From NCBI GenBank assembly GCA_017427465.1, contig JAFRST010000008.1, positions 1-64,000 of the forward strand: 64,000 bases of DNA. The letters run 5' to 3'. The position numbers and the translations under genes are program-made. Positions 7,350 through 15,292 of the stretch are shown here, piece after piece. The notes under the pieces were generated by a model. It was given only the letters and a program-made list of their open reading frames with translations. It made no database searches and was not told where the DNA came from. The stretch is from Clostridiales bacterium. Its GTDB lineage: Bacteria > Bacillota > Clostridia > Saccharofermentanales > Saccharofermentanaceae. Within the stretch, counting starts at the first letter, position 1; each line of letters begins with the position of its first letter.

Positions 7350-9914
7350 ATGTTGTACAGCGAAACAAACCTGGTTAAGTCATTCGGAAGATCCATAGTC
7401 AGCAAGTCTGTCGATCCCGCTTTAAATATTGAGGAAACATCTGTCGACGCACTGTTCGAGGATTCGCTTCTTGTGGAGAAGATCCCCGTCATCAAAGACA
7501 TTTTCGCTCCGGGCAAAACGGTCTCTGTCAGCGACAAATTTTTCTGCAAGAGACTCGTTGCTTTCATCCAGGAATTCAACAACGGCAACATTTCCCAGTA
7601 CAGGATGGACAAGCACATCGACAAGCTCAAAGAGGATAAGAGATTAGATTCCGAGTACGAGCAGGTCATCATCCTGATCGAGAAATTAAGCCAGACTTTG
7701 CAGGCAAAATATCTTGCCAGATTCTATCAGTCATATTGGAACGGCGATTACGATTTTGACACGTTCCGCGAGATCGCCGAAGCCAACCAGAAAATGTTCA
7801 CCTGCGACTATGAAGTCCTGCAGTCTATAGCAGGCGATGCTTCTGCCACAGGCAAGGATTCTTCCATGAGCCGTCTGGTATCTCTCGGCCTCATCGTCGA
7901 CCGCAGATCTGCAGGCGAGGGCGTATCCCTCACAGGATTCGGTATCGAATTCGCCAAGGGCCTCGACGCCAAGAAGAAGCCTGCTCGCAAGTCTGCATCA
8001 GGCGCGAAAAAGCCCAGCATCAACGAAGACCTCTTCTCAGGCAGACTGCAGTCTTCCGAGAAGACCGAAGCTCCGCAAGAGACCGCTTCGGCCGCCTCAA
8101 AGCCTGACTTCAATAACATGGACATCGATGAAGCATTCGCATTCCTCGCAGCTGCACCGAGTCCTTTCAAGCCTGTTGATAAAGAGGAGCCGCAGCCCGA
8201 ATCCTTTAAGGCAAAGCCTGTGTTTGAAGCCCCCGAGGCAAAGAACATTCCCGCAGCTCCTTTGAGCATATTCGAATCCGGGGCTAAGGCTGAACCGGAA
8301 GCACCTAAGGCTATGCCCGAAGTTTCTAAGGCTAAAGCCGAGCCGGAAGTATCTAAGGCTAAGGCCGAGCCGGAAGTATCTAAGGCCGAGCAGGAATCAC
8401 CGAAAACAAGGCCCGGCACCTCAAAGTCTAAGTCAGAATCTTCCGCATCCAAGCCGAAGAGCACACCCAAGCCGGCCTTCGATCCGAAGGACACATCCAC
8501 TATGGGTGTTAAGCAGTTAAGACCTATCATCAACACTGAGAAAGATTCGCCTTACGCATCTTCGCCGATGGCATCAGACGGCTCCAGTCCGTTCAAGCCG
8601 GCCAAGTCCAAGAAGATCGAAGCAGATACCCCCAAGACAAAGACTTCAAAGTCCAAGTCCGCTTCTGTAACTGCTGAGATTCCTGACGACAATAATCCTT
8701 TCAGAGCAGCAGCAAATTCCGAGAGCAAGACTCCCAAGTCAGCAGAGAACAGCCCGTTCAAACCGATCGGCGCTCCTGCAGCTCAAGAGACTTCAAGCCC
8801 GTTCAAGCCCGCAGCTTCCACTAAGCCCGAGCCGGCCGCTAAGACAGCCGAGCCCAGTCCGTTTAAGCCCGCTGTTTCCGCTAAGGCTGAGACCGCTAAG
8901 ACAGTTGAGAACAGTCCGTTTAAGCCCGCTGTTTCCAAGCCCGAGCCCGCCGCTCCCAAGGCTGTCGATAACAATCCGTTTAAGCCTTTCGGCAGCACGG
9001 AAATGCCCAAGGCAGCCGAGCCCAGTCCGTTTAAGCCCGCACCCGCAAAAAAGGCTGAACCCGAGCCTGCTAAGGAGCCTGCAAGCTCTAATCCTTTCAG
9101 ACCTATCGGCAGCACAGAAATGCCTAAGGCAGTTGAGCCCAGTCCGTTCAAGCCTCTCGGAGCAGCAAAGACTGAAGCACCTCAAGCTGAGCCCAGTCCG
9201 TTCAAGCCTCTCGGTGCAGCAAAGACTGAAGCACCTGCTGCCGAACCCGGCCCCTTCAAGCCTCTCGGCGCAGCAAAGACTGAAGCACCTGCTGAGCCCA
9301 GTCCGTTCAAGCCGATCACGGCTAAGACAGAACCCGAAGCTCCCAAGGCTGAGCCAGCGAACAACAGTCCGTTCAAGCCTTTCGGCGCAACTAATACAGA
9401 GTCTGCTCCTGCAAGCGAACCCGCAAGCAGCAGCCCGTTCAAGCCTTTCGGCAACATAAATCAGGATCCGCCGGTACACATCGAAGGCGCCAATCCGAAT
9501 ATGTTCAACATGGGTAGCTTGTCTCATCCGAATTCCGACTCGTCTAAGGGCACATCCAAGCTCGGCTCGTTCATGTCCATGGATGACGACGAAGTGCTTC
9601 ACCAGGACAAGGAAACCGGCAAGCTCGGTTCTTACATGTCGATGGACGAAGGCGAGGATACAGGCGAGAGGCTCCCTCAGAGATCCGAGAGCTCGACCAA
9701 TTATTTCGCAATGAGCTCTGCAAGCTCCGCTCCGTCGCCGCTGTCATCTTCTGATGCGAACCCGTTCAAACCCATGAAGCCCGCAAATTCCGGAAGCTCT
9801 TCAAGAGGCGCCAACCCGAGCCCGTTCAAGCCGGCCACACCCGCTAAGTCTGAATCTGATGATTCACCTGCGGCTCCGGCTAATCCGAGTCCCTTCAAGC
9901 CTCTCGGTTCTTAA
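7350..9914 (+). CDS. SPFKP-repeat disordered protein with N-terminal globular domain
   Basis: 854 aa. ATG 7350 follows AGGAG. Residues 1-205 look globular and helical (KLKEDKRLDSEYEQVIILIEKL). From about residue 210 the protein is Pro/Ala/Glu/Lys-rich and almost certainly disordered. The motif S/N/G-P-F-K/R-P occurs 18 times, plus one degenerate NPFRA copy, often followed by LGAAKTEAP, and the last residues of the protein are SPFKPLGS. There is also a short KAKAEPEVS tandem and two GSYMSMD/GSFMSMD boxes (residues ~735-770). No signal peptide or membrane segment is seen. Repeated short linear motifs suggest a multivalent scaffold or docking protein in the cytosol. I do not recognise the family. 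Confidence 0.8.
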   Translation: MLYSETNLVKSFGRSIVSKSVDPALNIEETSVDALFEDSLLVEKIPVIKDIFAPGKTVSVSDKFFCKRLVAFIQEFNNGNISQYRMDKHIDKLKEDKRLDSEYEQVIILIEKLSQTLQAKYLARFYQSYWNGDYDFDTFREIAEANQKMFTCDYEVLQSIAGDASATGKDSSMSRLVSLGLIVDRRSAGEGVSLTGFGIEFAKGLDAKKKPARKSASGAKKPSINEDLFSGRLQSSEKTEAPQETASAASKPDFNNMDIDEAFAFLAAAPSPFKPVDKEEPQPESFKAKPVFEAPEAKNIPAAPLSIFESGAKAEPEAPKAMPEVSKAKAEPEVSKAKAEPEVSKAEQESPKTRPGTSKSKSESSASKPKSTPKPAFDPKDTSTMGVKQLRPIINTEKDSPYASSPMASDGSSPFKPAKSKKIEADTPKTKTSKSKSASVTAEIPDDNNPFRAAANSESKTPKSAENSPFKPIGAPAAQETSSPFKPAASTKPEPAAKTAEPSPFKPAVSAKAETAKTVENSPFKPAVSKPEPAAPKAVDNNPFKPFGSTEMPKAAEPSPFKPAPAKKAEPEPAKEPASSNPFRPIGSTEMPKAVEPSPFKPLGAAKTEAPQAEPSPFKPLGAAKTEAPAAEPGPFKPLGAAKTEAPAEPSPFKPITAKTEPEAPKAEPANNSPFKPFGATNTESAPASEPASSSPFKPFGNINQDPPVHIEGANPNMFNMGSLSHPNSDSSKGTSKLGSFMSMDDDEVLHQDKETGKLGSYMSMDEGEDTGERLPQRSESSTNYFAMSSASSAPSPLSSSDANPFKPMKPANSGSSSRGANPSPFKPATPAKSESDDSPAAPANPSPFKPLGS

Positions 9915-9934
9915 GAGCAGCAACCGGTAATTCT

Positions 9935-10123
9935 GCCTCATTATCGATCCGGCTAAACAAATTTGAGGGTAAACTTGAGGGTGTAGCCTCAAATTTCGCC
10001 TCATTATCGATCCGGCTAAACAAATTTGAGGGTAAACTTGAGGGTGTAGCCTCAAATTCCGCCTCATTTTCGATCCGGCTAAGCAAATTTGAGGGTAAAT
10101 TTGAGGGGGCCGCCTCAAATTCA
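9935..10123 (-). repeat. 63-bp repeat family, three tandem units (locus 1 of 3)
   Basis: Units at 9935-9997, 9998-10060 and 10061-10123 each begin GCCTCATTATCGATCCGG (third: GCCTCATTTTCGATCCGG) and contain TTTGAGG inverted against CCTCAAA. The same family lies in reverse orientation at 51124-51326 and 54949-55295. No gene is visible from 9915 to the promoter at 10431. Confidence 0.9.
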
Positions 10124-10278
10124 CCCGCAATTTTACCTGTATTTTGTTTTTGCTGCGTTTAATCACGCGTCCTCAGTTACGCACGATCTTGTGCACTGAA
10201 GACTGCTTCATGGATTCTTCACGAAAAGTCCTGTTACTGTGACGGATTTCAGCAAATTCTCTTTGTTTTGCAAATTTC

Positions 10279-10386
10279 CTTCACGGAACAACCTGTTTTC
10301 GTGAAGTTTTCAGGAATGGCGGGTACGGTTTTGATCGCAGGGGGTCCGCCTTTGAGCCGGAGGTCGGCGGGTACGGTTTTGATCGC
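10279..10386. repeat. Hairpin and two 48-bp-spaced direct repeats
   Basis: A CTTCACG/CGTGAAG inverted repeat (10279-10306) is followed by two perfect copies of a 21-bp word beginning GGCGGGTACGG, at 10318-10338 and 10366-10386, spaced exactly 48 bp. Confidence 0.75.
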
Positions 10387-10430
10387 GAGAATGCCTCCTT
10401 TCGCCCCCAAGAATTATCAACCCGATTTTA

Positions 10431-10459
10431 TTGACGACCATATCGGATTTTTGTATAAT
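10431..10459 (+). promoter_or_regulatory. Consensus sigma-A promoter for the structured RNA
   Basis: TTGACG at 10431-10436 and TATAAT at 10454-10459 are separated by exactly 17 bases, an almost perfect vegetative promoter. Transcription would begin near 10466. Confidence 0.85.
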
Positions 10460-10465
10460 TCCGTT

Positions 10466-10824
10466 GTTTTTAAAACAAACACATCAAGAATAGACAATGT
10501 TCTGTCAGAGTCTATGGTGATTTACGGGACCACTCCCACAAGGAGTCAAGGCCATACGGACAGCCGGGTCCACTGCCGATGATCGGTCTTCCGATCTATT
10601 GATTGAGTTAAAAGCTCAGTTTTATAAGTTGGTTACTTTATAACCGAAATGCGTAATTTGCGCAGACTTGTGAAATGGTCAATAAGAGTAGTAAAAGTAG
10701 TATTGCTATATAGACTCTGGATACTTGAATTCTTCGCCTGAGGGGGCACGTGTACCTTCCCCGGCGGGGATGACAAAGACTATATTATCAAGGCGCAAGT
10801 TGTGGATTACAGCTTGCGCTTTTT
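10466..10824 (+). ncRNA. Highly structured RNA or leader upstream of the polyamine operon
   Basis: No protein-coding frame of note is seen from the promoter to the terminator. A perfect 10-bp closing helix, CAGAGTCTAT (10506-10515) with ATAGACTCTG (10710-10719), encloses 214 nt. Inside are GGACC/GGTCC enclosing ACTCC-cacaa-GGAGT, then GATCGG-tctt-CCGATC, TGAG-ttaaaa-GCTCA and TGCG/CGCA hairpins. A further GGGG/CCCC stem-loop lies at about 10735-10775 before the terminator. Size, promoter strength and own terminator fit a stand-alone RNA; a raiA-type RNA is one candidate by size only. Its position directly before the polyamine genes also allows a cis-regulatory leader. It lacks the signatures I know for lysine riboswitch, T-box, tmRNA, SRP and RNase P RNAs. 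Confidence 0.65.
10793..10824 (+). terminator. Terminator just before the decarboxylase ribosome binding site
   Basis: GCGCAAG (10793-10799) pairs with CTTGCGC (10813-10819) and is followed by TTTTTG. It ends six bases before the GAGGTGGAG ribosome binding site of the next gene, so read-through at this hairpin would control operon expression. Confidence 0.85.
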
Positions 10825-10838
10825 GTTTGAGGTGGAGT

Positions 10839-12293
10839 ATGGAAAAGACAGAGTTGGATCAGACAAGAGCTCCGATCTATGAAGCGCTCGAAAAGTTCCG
10901 CGAGATGAGAGTCGTTCCTTTTGACGTGCCGGGACATAAGCACGGCAAGGGTAACCCCGAGCTCACGGCGTTCCTGGGCGAGAAGTGCGTAGGCGTTGAC
11001 GTCAACAGCATGAAGCCTCTGGATAACCTTTGCCATCCGGTATCGGTCATCCACGAAGCGGAGATCCTTGCTGCGGATGCTTTCGGCGCGAGTCACGCGT
11101 TCCTAATGGTAGGCGGCACGACAAGCTCGGTGCAGAGCATGGTGCTCTCATGCTGCAAGCAGGGCGATAAGATCATCCTGCCGCGCAACGTTCACAGGAG
11201 CGTTATCAACGCGCTGGTTCTCTGCGGCGCCATCCCTGTCTATGTTAATCCTGACGTTGACCACCGTCTGGGTATCTCTCTTGGCATGAGCCGCGACAAG
11301 GTTAAAGCTTCGATCGATGCCAACCCCGATGCGGTTGCAGTACTGGTCAATAATCCGACTTACTACGGTATCTGCAGCGACTTAAGAGCAATCGTTAAGA
11401 TGGCACACGACGCGGGTATGCTCTGCCTTGCAGACGAGGCACACGGCACGCACTTTTATTTCGGTGAGAACATGCCGGTATCCGCTATGCGCGCAGGCGC
11501 AGATATGGCTGCAGTCTCAATGCATAAGTCGGGCGGAAGCCTTACGCAGTCAAGCCTTCTGCTCATCGGTGAGAACGTGAGCGAGAGGCATGTCAGACAG
11601 ATCATTAACCTTACGCAGACGACATCGGGCAGCTATCTTCTGATGTCGAGCCTGGATATCAGCCGCAGAAATCTTGCGTTAAGAGGCAAGGAAGTTTTCC
11701 GCAAAGTAATTGAGATGGCAGAGTATGCCAGGGAAGAGATCAACGCTGTCGGAGGTTATTACGCTTACGGCAGAGAGCTCATCAACGGCGATTCGATCTT
11801 CGATTTTGATCCCACTAAGCTCAGTGTCCACACGAGGGACATCGGCCTTGCGGGCATCGAAGTCTATGACATCTTAAGAGACGAATACGACATCCAGATC
11901 GAGTTCGGTGATATCGGAAACATCTTGGCATATCTCTCGATTGGCGACAGAATGCAGGAGCTCGAGCGCCTCGTAAGTGCTTTGGCCGAGATCCGCAGAA
12001 GATATAAGAAGGATCCGGATGGTTTGCTCAGTCAGGAGTACATCGATCCCGAGGTCGTATGCAGTCCGCAGGAAGCATTCTATTCCAACAAGAAGAGCGT
12101 TCCGATCGAAGAGAGCGTCGGACAGGTCTGCAGCGAATTCGTTATGTGCTATCCGCCGGGGATCCCGATCCTCGCGCCCGGTGAGAGGATCACATCCAAT
12201 ATTCTGGATTACATTCTCTATGCAAAAGAGAAGGGCTGCTCGATGACCGGCTCTGAGGATCCGGACATCAACAATCTTAACGTTCTGGTATAA
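10839..12293 (+). CDS. speA: Orn/Lys/Arg decarboxylase, aspartate aminotransferase fold (probable arginine decarboxylase)
   Basis: PLP fold-type I decarboxylase. Start ATG 10839 follows GAGGTGGAG; the longer open frame runs back through the terminator and is not real. 484 aa, typical of the short Gram-positive SpeA/Cad family. Landmarks: FDVPGHKHGKG near the N-terminus, HAFLMVGGTTSSVQ, the cofactor Asp in LADEAHGTHF, and the PLP lysine in SMHKSGGSLTQSS. Family members decarboxylate arginine, lysine or ornithine. Arginine is most likely here because an agmatinase-family gene follows two genes downstream, giving arginine to agmatine to putrescine. First gene of a five-gene operon and preceded by the structured RNA. 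Confidence 0.88.
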   Translation: MEKTELDQTRAPIYEALEKFREMRVVPFDVPGHKHGKGNPELTAFLGEKCVGVDVNSMKPLDNLCHPVSVIHEAEILAADAFGASHAFLMVGGTTSSVQSMVLSCCKQGDKIILPRNVHRSVINALVLCGAIPVYVNPDVDHRLGISLGMSRDKVKASIDANPDAVAVLVNNPTYYGICSDLRAIVKMAHDAGMLCLADEAHGTHFYFGENMPVSAMRAGADMAAVSMHKSGGSLTQSSLLLIGENVSERHVRQIINLTQTTSGSYLLMSSLDISRRNLALRGKEVFRKVIEMAEYAREEINAVGGYYAYGRELINGDSIFDFDPTKLSVHTRDIGLAGIEVYDILRDEYDIQIEFGDIGNILAYLSIGDRMQELERLVSALAEIRRRYKKDPDGLLSQEYIDPEVVCSPQEAFYSNKKSVPIEESVGQVCSEFVMCYPPGIPILAPGERITSNILDYILYAKEKGCSMTGSEDPDINNLNVLV

Positions 12294-12307
12294 GGAGGGC
12301 ACCTGGG

Positions 12308-13162
12308 ATGAATTTATGGTTCAGTGAATATCATGCGCCTGACGTAAGGCACAGTCTCCGCGTTACGAGACACCTTTATTCGAGCAAGAGCGATTACCAG
12401 CAGATCGATATTTTCGATACGCCCGAATTCGGCAAGGTATTGGCGCTCGACGGTGACGTCATGCTCACGGAGCGCGACGAGTTTATCTACAACGAGATGA
12501 TCACGCACATCCCGATGTCCGTACATCCCAATGTCCAGGACGTCCTCGTCATCGGCGCGGGCGACGGCGGTGTCGTCAAGGAGCTCACAAGATACGAGAG
12601 CGTCAAGCGCATTGACCTGGTGGAGATGGATCCGCAGGTTATCGAGGCGTGCCGCACATATCTTCCGGAGAACGCGTGCAAATTAGACGATACCCGCGTG
12701 CATATCTACTTCGATAACGCGCTCAGGTTCATAAGAAGATCTTCCGAAGAGTACGACCTCATTATCGTTGACTCCAACGATCCGTTCGGACCTTCCGAGG
12801 GTTACTTCACGAGAGAGTTCTACGGCATCTGCTACAACGCATTAAGAAGCGACGGCATCATGGTAAACCAGCAGGGAAGTCCGTTCTATAAGCACGACGC
12901 TGAGGCGATGCAGAGGAGCCACAAGAGGATCGTAAACACGTTCCCGATAAGCCGCGTTTATCAGGCGCACATCCCGACGTACGCTGCGGGCTACTGGCTT
13001 TTCGGCTTTGCGAGCAAGAAATATCACCCGATCAATGACTTCGATGAAGAGCGTTGGAAGAGCCTTCATCTGAGCACCAAATACTATACGACCAAGCTGC
13101 ACATAGGCTCGTTCTATCTGCCGGCTTATCTCGAAAAGATGCTTATGGAGGTTGAATCGTGA
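12308..13162 (+). CDS. speE: Polyamine aminopropyltransferase (spermidine synthase)
   Basis: Transfers an aminopropyl group from decarboxylated SAM to putrescine. 284 aa, typical length. The nucleotide-binding GAGDGGVVKELTRY, the acidic strand DLVEMDPQV, and the catalytic-loop region IIVDSNDPFGPSEGYF are all present. AAGGAGGGC precedes the ATG, 14 bases after the decarboxylase stop. No SAM decarboxylase gene lies in the cluster, so either it is elsewhere or the main triamine route is the carboxynorspermidine pathway encoded by the last two genes. Confidence 0.92.
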   Translation: MNLWFSEYHAPDVRHSLRVTRHLYSSKSDYQQIDIFDTPEFGKVLALDGDVMLTERDEFIYNEMITHIPMSVHPNVQDVLVIGAGDGGVVKELTRYESVKRIDLVEMDPQVIEACRTYLPENACKLDDTRVHIYFDNALRFIRRSSEEYDLIIVDSNDPFGPSEGYFTREFYGICYNALRSDGIMVNQQGSPFYKHDAEAMQRSHKRIVNTFPISRVYQAHIPTYAAGYWLFGFASKKYHPINDFDEERWKSLHLSTKYYTTKLHIGSFYLPAYLEKMLMEVES

Positions 13163-14013
13163 ACAGGAACGTAGAGACATTTATCGGCTGCGGCAGCGAG
13201 TATTCTGAAGCGAAGATCGCATTGTTCGGCGCGCCTTTTGATTCCACGACGAGTTTTAGACCCGGCGCGAGATTCGGAAGCGCCGCCATCCGCCACGAGA
13301 GCTTCGGGATAGAGACTTACAGCCCTTATCAGGACAAGGATCTGCTTGACACTAAAGTCTTCGACTGCGGCGATCTTGAGCTCAGCTTCGGCTCACCTGA
13401 AGCGGCCCTTGCTGACATCGAGGATCAGACGCGCACGATCTTAAACGACGGCAAGCTCCCCATCATGATCGGCGGCGAGCACCTCGTAACTTTAGGCTCA
13501 TTCAGGGCGGTCTTTGAGAAGTATCCTGATGCTCATATCATTCATTTCGATGCGCACTGCGATCTGAGGGATGATTATCTCGGCGCAAGGCTCAGCCACG
13601 CGTGCGTTTTGAGAAGATGCCATGATCTTGTTGGCGACAATAAGATCCACCAGTTCTGCATCAGGAGCGGCGAGAGGGATGAGTTTGCTTTTGCAAAAGA
13701 GCACACGGACATGCATAAGTTTAATTTCGACGGGCTGAAGGAAGTCTGTGACGAGCTTGCTAAGAGCAACACGCCGGTGTATTTCACGATCGACCTGGAC
13801 TGCATGGATCCGTCCGTCTTCTGCGGTACTGGAACGCCTGAGGCGGGCGGCGTGAGCTTCACGGAATTGCTTAACGCGATCCTTACGGTTGCTAAAACAA
13901 ATATCGTGGGAGCGGACATCAACGAGCTCGCTCCCATGCTCGATCAGAGCGGCGCTTCAACGGCCGTCGCCTGCAAGACATTAAGAGAATTGATCCTTTC
14001 GATTAACGCATAA
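13159..14013 (+). CDS. speB: Agmatinase / ureohydrolase family
   Basis: Hydrolyses agmatine to putrescine and urea with a binuclear Mn2+ centre. 284 aa. Metal-binding motifs GGEHLVTLG, FDAHCDLRDDY and FTIDLDCMDPSVFCGTGTPEAGG are intact. The start is GTG 13159, overlapping the speE stop by four bases (GTGA), with GGAGG just upstream, so translation is coupled. The pairing with the decarboxylase supports agmatine rather than arginine as substrate, although arginase-family sequences cannot be told apart with certainty by eye. Confidence 0.9.
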   Translation: MNRNVETFIGCGSEYSEAKIALFGAPFDSTTSFRPGARFGSAAIRHESFGIETYSPYQDKDLLDTKVFDCGDLELSFGSPEAALADIEDQTRTILNDGKLPIMIGGEHLVTLGSFRAVFEKYPDAHIIHFDAHCDLRDDYLGARLSHACVLRRCHDLVGDNKIHQFCIRSGERDEFAFAKEHTDMHKFNFDGLKEVCDELAKSNTPVYFTIDLDCMDPSVFCGTGTPEAGGVSFTELLNAILTVAKTNIVGADINELAPMLDQSGASTAVACKTLRELILSINA

Positions 14014-14028
14014 ACAGGAGGTGCAAAA

Positions 14029-15288
14029 ATGAGCAGAGTATTAGTTATCGGATGCGGCGGTGTCGCAAGTGTTGCGATCAGAAAGTGCTGTCAGGCAGAT
14101 GAGGTCTTCACGGAGCTTTGCATAGCAAGCCGCACGAAGTCCAAGTGCGACGCGCTCGCAGAAAGCCTTAAGGGCAAGACAAAGACCGTCGTTACGACCG
14201 CGCAGGTCGATGCGGATAAAGTCGATGAAGTCGTTGCGCTTATCAATTCATACAAGCCCGATCTGGTCATGAACATCGCGCTTCCTTACCAGGATCTGAC
14301 CATCATGGACGCATGCCTCATCTGCGGCGTCAATTACATGGACACGGCTAACTACGAGCCCGAGGATACGGACGATCCCGAGTGGCGCGCCATCTACGAG
14401 AAGAGATGCAAGGAGAAGGGGTTCTCCGCTTACTTCGATTACAGCTGGCAATGGGCTTACAAGGAGAAGTTCGAGCAGGCAGGACTTACCGCGCTCTTAG
14501 GCTGTGGCTTCGATCCCGGCGTTACACAGGCTTACTGCGCTTATGCCAAGAAGCATGAGTTCGACACGATCGATACGATTGATATCCTTGACTGCAACGG
14601 CGGCGACCACGGCTATGCTTTCGCGACCAACTTCAATCCCGAAGTCAACCTTAGAGAAGTCTCCGCTCCGGGCAGCTACATCGAGAACGGCAAGTGGGTA
14701 GAGATCCCCGCCATGAGCATCAAGAGAGAGTACGATTTTGACTCAGTCGGCATGAAGGACATGTACCTTCTTCACCACGAGGAGCTCGAGTCGCTCGCTG
14801 TTAACATCCCCGAAGTTAAGCGCATCCGCTTCTTCATGACCTTCGGCCAGAGCTATCTTACGCATATGAAGTGTCTCGAAAACGTCGGCATGCTCTCCAC
14901 AACGCCCATCGAATTTGAGGGTCACGAGATCGTCCCGATCAAGTTCTTAAAGGCCCTGCTGCCTGACCCCGCAAGCCTCGGTCCGCGCACACACGGCAAG
15001 ACAAATATCGGCTGCATCTTCACGGGCAAAAAGGACGGCAAGGACAAGACCTATTACATCTACAATGTCTGCGATCACCAGGAGTGCTACAAGGAAGTCG
15101 AGAGCCAGGCCATAAGCTACACGACCGGCGTTCCCGCAATGTGCGGCGCCATGATGCTCCTCACCGGCAAGTGGACCGACAAGGGCGTTCACACCGTCGA
15201 AGAATTCGATCCCGATCCGTTCCTCGACGCACTCGACAAGTACGGCCTGCCTAAGCGTGAGAACTTTGCGCCCGTATTGGTAGAATGA
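14029..15288 (+). CDS. Carboxynorspermidine synthase (saccharopine dehydrogenase family)
   Basis: NAD(P)H-dependent reductive coupling of aspartate semialdehyde with a diamine to give carboxy(nor)spermidine. 419 aa. An N-terminal Rossmann motif (VLVIGCGGVASVAI) is followed by NIALPYQDLTIMDACLICGVNYMDTANYE and the catalytic domain with LGCGFDPGVTQAYCAYA. AGGAGG precedes the ATG, 15 bases after speB. The adjacent decarboxylase gene fixes the pathway role better than sequence alone, since lysine-pathway saccharopine dehydrogenases share the fold. Confidence 0.9.
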   Translation: MSRVLVIGCGGVASVAIRKCCQADEVFTELCIASRTKSKCDALAESLKGKTKTVVTTAQVDADKVDEVVALINSYKPDLVMNIALPYQDLTIMDACLICGVNYMDTANYEPEDTDDPEWRAIYEKRCKEKGFSAYFDYSWQWAYKEKFEQAGLTALLGCGFDPGVTQAYCAYAKKHEFDTIDTIDILDCNGGDHGYAFATNFNPEVNLREVSAPGSYIENGKWVEIPAMSIKREYDFDSVGMKDMYLLHHEELESLAVNIPEVKRIRFFMTFGQSYLTHMKCLENVGMLSTTPIEFEGHEIVPIKFLKALLPDPASLGPRTHGKTNIGCIFTGKKDGKDKTYYIYNVCDHQECYKEVESQAISYTTGVPAMCGAMMLLTGKWTDKGVHTVEEFDPDPFLDALDKYGLPKRENFAPVLVE

Positions 15289-15292
15289 TGAT

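Noticed and set aside
8793-9602. 269-codon minus-strand frame
   Set aside because: Antisense shadow of the SPFKP repeat region; its repeats mirror those of the plus-strand gene.
10506-10719. Lysine riboswitch or T-box before the decarboxylase gene
   Set aside because: The conserved core sequences of both classes are not present; the GGGTGG T-box motif is also missing.
10725-10838. Longer decarboxylase start
   Set aside because: The extension translates the RNA's 3' hairpin and terminator; the ribosome binding site is directly before ATG 10839.
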